Assembly: GCF_031143425.1 (NCBI RefSeq)
Contig: NC_090445.1
Coordinates: forward strand, 1,195,702,691 to 1,195,766,690
From: Pleurodeles waltl
Taxonomy: Eukaryota; Chordata; Amphibia; Caudata; Salamandridae
Direction of reading: 5' to 3'
DNA: 64,000 nucleotides
The stretch's first letter is position 1; each line of letters begins with the position of its first letter. The notes under the pieces are model-generated. The model was not told the origin of the DNA. It did not search any database and saw only the letters and a program-made list of their open reading frames with translations. Positions 33,103-41,523 of this stretch are shown here, one piece after another. The translations under genes were made by a program, and so were the position numbers.

Positions 33103-35011
33103 GCTTCCACCATTTCCCACTCACTCCTCTCCTGTAGGGGGAAGATTACAGCATTTTCTCACCAAATGGAAGACTGTTACAACGGACACTTGGGTTCTCA
33201 GTATTGTGGGAAAAGGCTACACCCTTCCCTTTCGGGAGTTCCCGCCCCTCATCCCGCCCCGCCCTTCTTATTGTTCAGAAGAACACCTCCTGTTGCTAGA
33301 ACAGGAGGTACAAGCCCTCCTTTCCAAGGGCGCGGTGGAGTTGGTCCCAGAGCAGGAAAGGGGTCGAGGATGTTACTCAAGGTATTTCCTGATTCCCAAG
33401 AAGGATGGTCGTTTGAGACCAATTCTGGACCTGAGGATCTTGAATTGGTTCCTCAAGCAGGAAAAATTCAAGATGCTGACCCTAGCACAGGTGCTTTTGG
33501 CGTTGAACAAGGAAGACTGGATGGTGTCTGTCGACTTGCAGGATGCTTACTTTCATATCCCGATACTCAAGTCACACAGGAAGTATCTCCGGTTTGTGGT
33601 GGGATCGCAACACTATCAGTTTGCGGTCCTTCCGTTTGGTCTTACTTCAGCACCTCGAGTCTTCACGAAGGTGATGTCGGTGGTTGCGGCAGAACTCAGA
33701 AGGAAGGGGATAGCAGTATTCCCTTACTTGGACGACTGGTTGATCAAAGCCAAGTCCCCGGAGCTTGTGTCGCATCATCTGCAGTCAACAACCCAGTTGT
33801 TGTTCGACCTGGGTTTTTCGGTGAACGAGCCCAAATCTCACCTAGAGCCCTCTCAGCGCCTCCTGTTCATAGGGGCAGTACTGGATACAACATTGGGTCG
33901 GGCCTTTCCTCCGCCTCAGCGGATTCAAGATATTCAGGATTTGGTTCCAATGTTTCAAAATGGAGCGGTAGTTCCAGTCCTCAAGGTCCTTCGTCTGCTC
34001 GGTCTTTTTGCCTCCTGCATTCTGTTGGTCACGCATGCTCGCTGGCACATGAGGGCTCTTCAGTGGTGCCTCCGAAGGCAGTGGTCTCAACACAAAGGGG
34101 ATCTAGAGGGTACTGTCAAGATCTCCAGAGATGCTGCTGTGGATTTGAAGTGGTGGATTGCAAGCAACAATCTTTCACAAGGAAAGCCGTTCCAGCAGTC
34201 GCCACCAGTGGCCACAGTCATAACGGATGCTTCCACTCTAGGGTGGGGAGCTCATCTGGGGGATCTGGAGATCAAAGGTCTTTGGTCTCCAGAGGAACAG
34301 ATGTTTCACATCAATCTGTTAGAGTTACGGGCTGTACGTCTGGCTCTCAAGGCCTTCCTCCCTTCCCTTCGTGGTCAGTCGGTACAGGTCCTAACGGACA
34401 ATACTACCACGATGTGGTACATAAACAAGCAGGGAGGAGTGGGGTCGTACCTTCTCTGCAGAGAAGCTCTTCGACTATGGTCCTGGGCAAAGGACCATCA
34501 GATTTGCTTGATAGCAAACCATCTGGCCGGAGTCTTGAACGTGCGTGCGGACAGTCTCAGTCGCCATTTCTCGGCAGACCACGAGTGGCGTCTCCATCCA
34601 GATCAAGTCCGTTTAATCTTCCAGAGGTGGGGGTTTCCTCGGGTAGATCTGTTTACCACTCGAGAGAACGCGCATTGTCCGTTGTTCTGCAGCCTCCAGT
34701 ATCCGATGCAGGGAGCGTTGGGGGACGCGTTTCAAATAACCTGGTGCGGCCAGTTGCTTTACGCGTTTCCTCCCATACCCTTGATTCCTCGAGTATTGAG
34801 GAAGATTCGCCAGGACCGGGCTCTAGTCATCCTAATAGCTCCGGATTGGCCAAGGAGGGTATGGTACTCCGACCTTCTCCAACTCTCAATGTGCCCTCCG
34901 CTCCGTCTCCCTTTCAGGGCAGACCTCCTCTTGCAGTCGCAGGGGCAGGTTCTACACCCCAACCTCCAGAGTCTGCACCTACATGCCTGGAGATTGAACG
35001 GGGCAACCTGA
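32924..35011 (+). CDS. pol: DIRS-B reverse transcriptase / RNase H / DAM-like methyltransferase
   Basis: The open frame overlaps the last 179 nt of gag in the +1 frame and lacks an ATG at its start, so frameshifting from gag is likely. RT shows SVDLQDAYFHI, LPFGLTSAPRVF and FPYLDDWL (catalytic YLDD). RNase H shows VITDASTLGWGAHLG, LLELRAVRLAL, LTDNTTTMWYINKQG and VRADSLSRH. The methyltransferase-like part shows RVDLFTTRENAHCP, YAFPPIPLIP and LIAPDWP. No internal stop is present. It would synthesise the DNA copy of the element, with RNA from the same locus as template. Confidence 0.93.
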   Translation: MDLGVALPPLPFGEDISNLPLPIPIDLSGGEVGSAPEEPLSSTLPLPHPLAGCSRGSSLRLPPFPTHSSPVGGRLQHFLTKWKTVTTDTWVLSIVGKGYTLPFREFPPLIPPRPSYCSEEHLLLLEQEVQALLSKGAVELVPEQERGRGCYSRYFLIPKKDGRLRPILDLRILNWFLKQEKFKMLTLAQVLLALNKEDWMVSVDLQDAYFHIPILKSHRKYLRFVVGSQHYQFAVLPFGLTSAPRVFTKVMSVVAAELRRKGIAVFPYLDDWLIKAKSPELVSHHLQSTTQLLFDLGFSVNEPKSHLEPSQRLLFIGAVLDTTLGRAFPPPQRIQDIQDLVPMFQNGAVVPVLKVLRLLGLFASCILLVTHARWHMRALQWCLRRQWSQHKGDLEGTVKISRDAAVDLKWWIASNNLSQGKPFQQSPPVATVITDASTLGWGAHLGDLEIKGLWSPEEQMFHINLLELRAVRLALKAFLPSLRGQSVQVLTDNTTTMWYINKQGGVGSYLLCREALRLWSWAKDHQICLIANHLAGVLNVRADSLSRHFSADHEWRLHPDQVRLIFQRWGFPRVDLFTTRENAHCPLFCSLQYPMQGALGDAFQITWCGQLLYAFPPIPLIPRVLRKIRQDRALVILIAPDWPRRVWYSDLLQLSMCPPLRLPFRADLLLQSQGQVLHPNLQSLHLHAWRLNGAT

Positions 35012-36039
35012 GTTCCTTCTCTCTCCCGCCTGAGGTAGTGGATGTTATATTAGCGGCCAGGCGACACTCCACTAAATCTATCTACGCTAATAGATGGTCT
35101 AAATTTGTTGCGTGGTGTGGAGAGAGGCAGATTGATCCTTTGCATTCTCATCTATCGGACGTTTTGTCTTTTGCTCTGTCTCTAGCGCAGAAAGGTTGTG
35201 CAGTGGCTACCATTAAGGGTTATTTATCGGCCTTGTCAGCCTTCATATGTCTTCCAGACCAACCATCTTTATTTAAATCCCCTATTGTTATCAGATTCCT
35301 GAAAGGTCTTCTAAAGAAATATCCTCCAAAGCCATTCGTTATGCCGCAATGGGGTTTGTCCTTGGTCCTGACTTTCCTTATGGGGTCCCCTTTTGAACCT
35401 ATGCATTCTTGCCCCTTAAGGTATTTGGTTTTAAAAACAGTCTTCCTGATAGCTATAACATCAGCAAGGAGAGTGAGTGAGTTGCAGGCCTTATCAGTAA
35501 AGCCCCCTTATACAACTTTTTATGGGGATAAGGTGGTGTTGAGGACCAAGGCTGCTTTCCTCCCGAAGGTTGTTTCACCCTTCCATTTGGCTCAGGCAAT
35601 TACTTTGTCCACGTTCTATCCTCCGCCTCATCCTTCCAAAGAGGAAGAAAGACTGCACCGTCTGGACCCAAAGAGAGCGTTGAGCTTCTTTATTGATAGA
35701 ACAAAGGATTTCAGGCTGGAGGATCAGCTGTTTATTGGATACGTGGGCAAGAGGAGAGGAAAGGCAGTCCACAAGAGAACACTATCCAGGTGGGTTGTTC
35801 TTTGCATTAAAATCTGTTACTCTTTGGCAAAGAAGGATCCTCCTGAGGGCATTAGAGCTCATTCCACCAGAGCTAAGTCGGCCACTTCGGCCTTGGCCAG
35901 ATGTGTTCCTGTGGTCGACATCTGCAAGGCCGCAACTTGGTCGTCCCTTCACACTTTTGCAAAACATTACTGTTTGGATTCTGAGGTTAGAAGGGACGGC
36001 CATTTTGCACGGTCAGTGCTGCAGGATTTCTTGGTTTGA
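33166..36039 (+). CDS. DIRS-B tyrosine recombinase (conserved part about 35010-36030)
   Basis: The frame is open for 957 codons, nearly the same length as in DIRS-A. The conserved region has STKSIYANRWSKFVAWC (core-binding), TSARRVSELQAL (catalytic Arg), HSTRAKSATSA (His and Arg) and KHYCLDSE (nucleophile Tyr near the end). The first 615 or so codons overlap the RT gene in another frame and carry no recognised domain. The enzyme joins the circular copy to the target. All catalytic positions are intact; the translation start is unknown. Confidence 0.9.
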   Translation: MEDCYNGHLGSQYCGKRLHPSLSGVPAPHPAPPFLLFRRTPPVARTGGTSPPFQGRGGVGPRAGKGSRMLLKVFPDSQEGWSFETNSGPEDLELVPQAGKIQDADPSTGAFGVEQGRLDGVCRLAGCLLSYPDTQVTQEVSPVCGGIATLSVCGPSVWSYFSTSSLHEGDVGGCGRTQKEGDSSIPLLGRLVDQSQVPGACVASSAVNNPVVVRPGFFGERAQISPRALSAPPVHRGSTGYNIGSGLSSASADSRYSGFGSNVSKWSGSSSPQGPSSARSFCLLHSVGHACSLAHEGSSVVPPKAVVSTQRGSRGYCQDLQRCCCGFEVVDCKQQSFTRKAVPAVATSGHSHNGCFHSRVGSSSGGSGDQRSLVSRGTDVSHQSVRVTGCTSGSQGLPPFPSWSVGTGPNGQYYHDVVHKQAGRSGVVPSLQRSSSTMVLGKGPSDLLDSKPSGRSLERACGQSQSPFLGRPRVASPSRSSPFNLPEVGVSSGRSVYHSRERALSVVLQPPVSDAGSVGGRVSNNLVRPVALRVSSHTLDSSSIEEDSPGPGSSHPNSSGLAKEGMVLRPSPTLNVPSAPSPFQGRPPLAVAGAGSTPQPPESAPTCLEIERGNLSSFSLPPEVVDVILAARRHSTKSIYANRWSKFVAWCGERQIDPLHSHLSDVLSFALSLAQKGCAVATIKGYLSALSAFICLPDQPSLFKSPIVIRFLKGLLKKYPPKPFVMPQWGLSLVLTFLMGSPFEPMHSCPLRYLVLKTVFLIAITSARRVSELQALSVKPPYTTFYGDKVVLRTKAAFLPKVVSPFHLAQAITLSTFYPPPHPSKEEERLHRLDPKRALSFFIDRTKDFRLEDQLFIGYVGKRRGKAVHKRTLSRWVVLCIKICYSLAKKDPPEGIRAHSTRAKSATSALARCVPVVDICKAATWSSLHTFAKHYCLDSEVRRDGHFARSVLQDFLV

Positions 36040-36082
36040 CCATTTAGGCACCCACCGCCGGGCGTGGTACTGCTTTGGGACT

Positions 36083-36195
36083 CTATTCATTAGGGGAGGA
36101 ATCCACAGGTAGTTGTATCCATCAGAAGAACGAGTTACTTACCTTCGGTAACGACTTTTCTGGTGGATACATTAGCTACCTGTGGATTCCTCACG
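36083..36195. repeat. DIRS-B internal complementary region
   Basis: Its first half complements the left end (pairing GGAATCCACAGGTAGTTG with 30752 onward). Its second half complements the right end including the extension AAGAACGAGTTACTTACC. This defines both element borders. Confidence 0.9.
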
Positions 36196-36278
36196 GTCCC
36201 ACCCGCCTCCCCGTTGCCTTTCTGGTCTTACCAAGTAATCCTTGAGTACGCTCCTCTTGGTCTTTGAGGGTGCAATAG

Positions 36279-36400
36279 ATGTTGTATATAATATATTTAT
36301 ATATATGTATATATGTATATATCTTTGTGTATATACTTGATGTGTATATATATTTTAAAAAGAGAGAGTTATATATATATATAAAAGATTTACAGTTATT
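36279..36400. repeat. TA-rich microsatellite within DIRS-B
   Basis: Interrupted TATATG/TATA repeats lie between the internal complementary region and the right terminal repeat. The spurious Tyr/Ile-rich frames on both strands come from this tract. Confidence 0.8.
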
Positions 36401-36496
36401 CATGCACTGTTGTGTATTTTTACAATGTAATGGGATGTTGCCTTGCTCTTTCATTGCATTGCCTGGTTGTTCTCATGCACGTAAAAAATGATTGGT

Positions 36497-36716
36497 ACTG
36501 ACGTCCGCACGTCGTCGAGGACCTCTTATTGCCTGTATGACGTCAGACGGCGTCGCGTGGGCTAGAGTGACGTCCTCGTCGACGTGCAGAGACTAGTAAG
36601 AAGATTTCCGTCGAATGCTGGCGCCTTGGGAGTATTCATTAGGTGAGGAATCCACAGGTAGCTAATGTATCCACCAGAAAAGTCGTTACCGAAGGTAAGT
36701 AACTCGTTCTTCTGAC
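36497..36716. repeat. DIRS-B right inverted terminal repeat with outer extension
   Basis: It is complementary to 30744-30924, followed by an extra 33 nt or so ending GGTAAGTAACTCGTTCTT. DIRS-A ends with a closely similar extension. Confidence 0.9.
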
Positions 36717-36965
36717 TGTAGAGCGTGTAGCTCCTGTGTCAACCAAAAATGAAACCTTGTGACCCATCACCTTTCCCTCTACATAGGGTCCTATCTGATC
36801 TACTTCTAGGGATGCTGCAAGCCTGCACTCTTCACTGTCTGAACTGTCATCTGACCATTCATCATTCATTCCATCTTCACCACGCAATGGGAATTGTACT
36901 GTGTTATTTTGGATCATCACTTGACCTGTGACCTGCTGAGGAAGCATCACCTGTTGCTGTCCCAT
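36717..36965 (-). pseudogene. pro: ERV protease, N-terminal part (split by DIRS-B)
   Basis: The aspartic protease active site is seen as FLVDTGATRSTV, directly before the DIRS-B right junction. The upstream residues include an acidic stretch DEWSDDSSDSEE. The second half of the enzyme resumes at 30743 in a frame one base off, so either a base was lost at the junction or the gene was already shifted. It would have processed Gag and Gag-Pol. Confidence 0.88.
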
Positions 36966-36977
36966 TGGAGCTAATGG

Positions 36978-37670
36978 TCATTGCATTAGCTGTCTAGGTA
37001 CCATGGGAACCTGCTGTTGTGCCTGCTGCATTTGTGCTGGTTGTACACGCGGCATTTGTATTTGCTGCATGGGCTGTAACCCCTGCATCTGGACCATGTT
37101 ATTCTGGAAGTTTTGATTCTGACCTCTCAATTTTGGACCCCTCACATTTTGAAACGTACCAACATCAGTGCTTTGTTGAATGACACCATCATGCACCACA
37201 TTTGGGCATTCCCGCTTCCAATGCCCCATGCCCCCGCACGCGTGACATGGTGACATCTTTTTCATCCCCTGAGCATCATTTTGAACCACAACAGTATTCA
37301 AACCTGGACTGCGATTCACAAAACCTCGACCTCGGCCTCTCGGTTGCACCTGAAACACGCTATTCCCTTGCAGTTGCTGTTGTATCATCTGCTGGATTCC
37401 GTTTCCCTGCATACCTGCTTGTGCTGCCTTAATCTGTATCACCATCACTTTCTCTTTCAATTTTCTCTGCTTCAGCTCAATCTCGTCACTACAGTACTTC
37501 GCATACTGCAGCACCTCATCAATAGGCTTCGCTTGCCAACAGATGAAATGATTCTTAATCATCTGGCTAACCTCTGGTCTCAGCCCTTCAACAAATCTGA
37601 ACACAAAATGGTTCACGTCTTTTGGCTCAATAGTCTCAGTGCCACTGTAATGTTTGAACGCTTTCAACAA
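36978..37670 (-). pseudogene. gag: ERV gag: capsid C-terminus and nucleocapsid
   Basis: The frame begins in the capsid C-terminal region (HFVFRFVEGLRPEVSQMI). It continues through a Lys/Gln-rich helix and an Arg/Gly patch (QPRGRGRGFVNRSPG) to a single CCHC zinc knuckle, CHACGGMGHWKREC, that would package RNA. A Gln/Met/Pro-rich tail follows (QMQGLQPMQQIQMPRVQP), continuing toward protease. It is separated from the capsid N-terminal part by a frame break near 37680. Confidence 0.85.
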
Positions 37671-37694
37671 CCTTTCATAATAAGCATGGATTGA

Positions 37695-38693
37695 TTATTT
37701 AACCTGCTGTGAGGTCCGGTCGATTTTCTGCCAATCAGTCACTTTCGGCGTCACTTTCTGTTTCAAAAACTCAATCACTTTATGATAATACTTCATCACC
37801 TCCTCAGATGGTGCTCTAGTCACCTTATCCCTTGCCGGTTCCTGCGTCGGCCAGTCCACACCCCTCTTGCACTCAAGCCATAGATCAGCTGGAACAATGA
37901 TCTCGAACAAGGTATTCAAGTCCTCCCAGAGACATTTCGCAAGTTTCACAAACCTGTCTGTCTGCTGATACCACTTTATCGGTTTCTCCCTCAACCTGGG
38001 ATAATCATTTGTAAATGACAGAATGTCTCCCCTAGTCCACGGTACATGGATTAGAACCCCACCAGCTGTTTCTCTCATCGGTAACATCTTTACTGATCCC
38101 GTATCTGGTGAAGTTTTAGCTTGACTTGATCCCGGACTATCGCTTTTCTCCTTATCTCTTTTCTTTGCCCATCTGCCTTCCCATTTCTCTAGAGCTCCCC
38201 AAATCTGCGCACTTTGCAGTATTTCTTTAAGATGCGCTTTCATTCCCGCAGACCTCATGTGCTCAAAGTCCTTAGAGTCAAAGTCCAATCTGTAGCTTCT
38301 TTTCAAATGTTTAGTATTCTCGATATCAATATTATATTTGTCTGCCAGGTTTGCCAACCTCTGATGTACCTTACCTACTTTTTTAGTGATTTTGGGGCAC
38401 AAATATCTGAATTCTGCTTCTGTGTATGACTCTAATCTGTTCACCCCCATTGTCCCTTCCACTAGTTTAGCAGCTTCCACACCCAGTCTTACAAAGTTTA
38501 AGTAATCATCTTTCTCTGATCTCTCTGCGACCACTGTAGCAGGTTGTGAAGCTTTGTTATTTCCCAGCCACTCGTTTAGTTGCTGCACAGAAAAACCTTG
38601 CAACATGATATTTCCTGCCTGCATTAATGGTGTCTGTGATGTCTCCACACTCATTGTCTGCGGGGCTAACACACTTGACCCTACTTGTCTCAT
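37695..38693 (-). pseudogene. gag: ERV gag: capsid N-terminal region
   Basis: This 332-residue frame has a helical, charged stretch (YTEAEFRYLCPKITKKVGKV) and then a capsid-like region with VLIHVPWTRGDILSFTNDYP, close in pattern to gammaretroviral capsid N-termini. It forms the core shell in related viruses. It ends at a stop just before the next fragment. Confidence 0.8.
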
Positions 38694-38798
38694 TGCCTTT
38701 AAAGGAGCCCCAACTGAGCTAAGGCTTAACAGAGATCTGAGATGCTCGGCTGTTTGCGATCTTGGCGATATTGATCAAGGGGTTCCTGTGAATTCCTC

Positions 38799-39428
38799 TC
38801 ACATTATCTCCTGGGTCCCCACCCCTTGATCACATGTGTCAGGTTTACCTTGTGCATACAGTGGTACAGGTGGACCAACAGTAATTGATAACGATATGGC
38901 AGCTGGTGTCTGCCCTGATCCTAAACTCCGTGGAGCAGTAACTCCCAAAGCTTGGCTCCCAGTGGCTGGTGTAGGTACGAATGGGGATCCTGCCACTGAA
39001 CTATAACTTGGAATCAGCTGTTGATGCGGTTGGAGCAGCAATTGCGGAGTTGGCTCAATCTGCACTAGCCTCGATTTTGTGTATATTGGATCAGGCGGCA
39101 CTATTAGATTCGTAGTAGTCTCTAGTACTGGGACGTCTGGATAGATTCTCTGTATCTGCGGTGGAGGTTGCAACTGTATCTGCATGTCTGGCGCAGTGGG
39201 TACACTGACACCATTCTGTATCAAACCCGTATCACTAGTCTGTACTGTATCTGTAACTTCCTTTTCTTGCGTCTGGTTCCCAGGACCCGCACTAGTGCTC
39301 GGGCATTGTCGTCTACTGCATAAGGTGGCGGGCGATCATGCAATAACTGATTAAGAAATTCTTCATCGTCTGAGTCGTCTTCTTTCTATCCAGGCCCTCT
39401 TAGTCTCTTTAGGCTTATTAGAGTCTTT
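38799..39428 (-). pseudogene. gag: ERV gag: proline-rich region with PPPY late motif
   Basis: At about 39327 the minus strand reads DRPPPYAVDD, a PPxY late-assembly motif used to recruit the host budding machinery. The open part at 39224-38799 is rich in Pro and Gln (IQLQPPPQIQ, TPQLLLQPHQQLIPSYS) and lies between matrix and capsid. It is interrupted by frame breaks and, at its N-terminal side, by the palindromic element at 39429-40057. Confidence 0.75.
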
Positions 39429-40057
39429 GGGGGTGATTCTGACCGCGGCGGACGGCGGTCGCCGCCCGCCAAGCGGTTCCCGCCGAAAGACCGCTCCGCG
39501 GTCAAAAGACCGCAGCGGTCATTCTGGCTTTCCCACTGGGCCGGCGGGCGACCGCCGAAAGTCCGCCCGCCAGCCCAGCGGGAAACACCCTTCCCACGAG
39601 GACGCCGGCTCAGAATGGAGCCGGCGGAGTGGGAAGGTGCGACGGGTGCAGTTGCACCCGTCGCGAATTTCAGTGTCTGCAAAGCAGACACTGAAATTCT
39701 TCGTGGGGCCCTCTTACAGGGGCCGCTGCAGTCCCCATGCCATTGGCATGGGCACTGCAGGGGCCCCCAGGGTCCCCGCGGCACCCCCTACCGCCATCCT
39801 GTTCCTGGCGGGAGAACCGCCAGGAACCGGATGGCGGTAGGGGGTGTCAGAATCCCCATGGCGGCGGAGCGCGCTCCGCCGCCATGGAGGATTCTCAAGG
39901 GCAGCGGGAAGTCGGCGGTACACCGCCGACTTTCCGTTTCTGGCCGCGGCTGAACCGCCGCGGTCAGAATGCCCAGCGGTGCACCGCCAGCCTGTTGGCG
40001 GTGCTACCGCCGACCTCCGCCATGGCGGTAATTACCGCCAGGGTCAGAATGACCCCC
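39429..40057. mobile_element. GC-rich palindromic MITE, copy 1 (in ERV gag)
   Basis: The 629-bp element starts GGGGGTGATTCTGACC and ends GGTCAGAATGACCCCC. A 3-bp TTT flanks both sides. It is a chain of nested hairpins, for example GCGACGGGTGCAG/TTGCACCCGTCGC, TTTCAGTGTCTGC/GCAGACACTGAAA, CCATGCCATTGGCATGG and CATGGCGGCGGAGCGCGCTC. It is the same family as 52691-53276 in opposite orientation. Long frames here come from its lack of stops and are not genes. Confidence 0.85.
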
Positions 40058-40238
40058 TTTGTCTGTCTTGCAGGTGGCTTTCTTTCCCTGTGTTTCATCT
40101 CCCTGTGTTATTGCTGGGAACTATTTTAGTCCGTCAACTATTCCCCTTCTCCACATTTTGCTCTCATTGTCCCATCTAGCCTCGGCTAAAGTCTTTTCTG
40201 CCCTCCTCATTCTTCTCTCAAATTTCTGCTGTCTTTGT

Positions 40239-40495
40239 TTAATAGCCATTAAATCCCAGACTGCTAATGCCTCGTACTGAGCTGGCCTCTGAGGTGCCTT
40301 TTGTACACTTTACATCCACCTCAAATTCTCTAAAATCCTTGTATTGAACGTTCCGTGTTCCGGAAATGCCAAACATCCCTCCCTTTGTCAATTTGCACCA
40401 CTGTTTCATCCATAAGAAAGGCGTGACTCCCTTTTCTTCCATTACTATATAAGCTGGGTACCCTCAGGTGGCGTAGGCTCCCCTTCACTCGCCAT
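40239..40495 (-). pseudogene. gag: ERV gag: matrix region start
   Basis: A minus-strand ATG at 40495 opens MASEGEPTPPEGTQLI and hits stops after 16 codons. In a shifted frame, 40442-40239 reads MEEKGVTPFLWMKQWCKLTK and resembles a retroviral matrix domain. It has the expected position: after the leader and before the PPPY motif. It is likely the Gag N-terminus, broken soon after the start. Confidence 0.55.
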
Positions 40496-41502
40496 AATAT
40501 ATGCGTCTCCTTTCAGAGCGCTCCTAAAAGCCTTAATAAAGTTCATCTTTGCGTCTTTACTTTGTTTTGTATTTAATCAGGAAGTGACTTTAATTCCCAG
40601 GACACTCTTCACCCACCTTTCTCAACCTATTGCCTCTCACGGACGGCTGCCAATCCGTGCGCGACCCCTCTTGGCAACTGACCTATCCCAGCGCTGCACC
40701 ACTGACGTCACACTCACACACTGCAGCTGACAAAGTCTTGCGGCTTGTCCGCCCGTCACTGGATTCACACCAAACTAATGCAAAATAACTGCGAGCACTT
40801 TTAACAGAACAACAACTCAAATTTGCCGGTTTACTACAGGAAGGGTACACAATCGCTTTAGAACTTTACAGAGATTTCACTTAAGCCTTGGCCGCTACTT
40901 TCTCCTTCTCAGTTCCCGCATACACAAGCAGAATTCGACCTGCAAATCCTACTCTCGACTTGTCAATGGTTCGTTCTAGTGCACTATAGAACTTGCAAAA
41001 TCTCCATCGAAGGTTTCACTCACACATTTAGACTCAAACTCAACTTGTCAACCACGCCCGATTGACCTATTAAACTGCACAAATTACAACATAAATCCAA
41101 GTGTCTCCTACACTTTACCAATATACTCCGGAGTCTTAGACCACGACGGGTCCGTACATTAACAACCAACCACATGGATAATTTTTTAGCAAAAAGCACC
41201 AATCTCATATGAAGTACGCCGACTTCCCTACTCTCTGTGGAGTACGCCCACTCCTACAACATTTACCTGGCCTAAACACACATAATCTTCACAAATCACC
41301 TGCAAAATGCATAAGCTGAATAAGCGCAAATTCTACACCACACATACTAAGATGCCGAGAACATTCCCAACTCACTTAGGCAGGCTCCGAGATCCCGGGA
41401 GAGTCATGGAGAATTTAGAAACACATCATATTTCCAACTTGCATTATCTCAGAAAAACAATCTAAACAACAATTCTCCGTCCTAGGGCCCTAAAGGGCCA
41501 AA
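40496..41502 (-). other. ERV leader between primer site and gag
   Basis: About 1 kb without coding signal. It would hold the packaging signal and splice donor in related viruses; I could not point to either. Confidence 0.5.
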
Positions 41503-41519
41503 CCGTCGCTCTGCTACCA
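41503..41519 (-). other. ERV primer binding site, initiator-Met-like
   Basis: The minus strand reads TGGTAGCAGAGCGACGG, 4 nt after the LTR end. The first 11 bases match the 3' end of vertebrate initiator methionine tRNA (from memory); later bases agree only in part. Confidence 0.55.
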
Positions 41520-41523
41520 GAAC

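Larger units (their letters stand above)
30744..36716 (+). mobile_element. DIRS-B: second DIRS-type retrotransposon, nested in the ERV
   Basis: It has the same architecture as DIRS-A but is a clearly different lineage. The inverted repeats are 30744-30924 and 36497-36716, and the internal complementary region is 36083-36195. The two ERV flanks and the circle junction all share CTTCTGA, so the exact cut lies within those 7 nt and no target duplication exists. RT and recombinase frames are open; gag has two stops. It lies on the opposite strand to the ERV and splits its protease gene. Confidence 0.93.

Noticed and set aside
36279..36400. Small Tyr/Ile-rich peptides
   Set aside because: Translation of a TA microsatellite.
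39427..40179. Several overlapping frames of 110-140 codons
   Set aside because: They lie within the GC-rich palindrome, which lacks stop codons in many frames; not conserved as protein.
41503..41519. tRNA gene at the ERV primer site
   Set aside because: Only the 3' tRNA complement is present; no cloverleaf.
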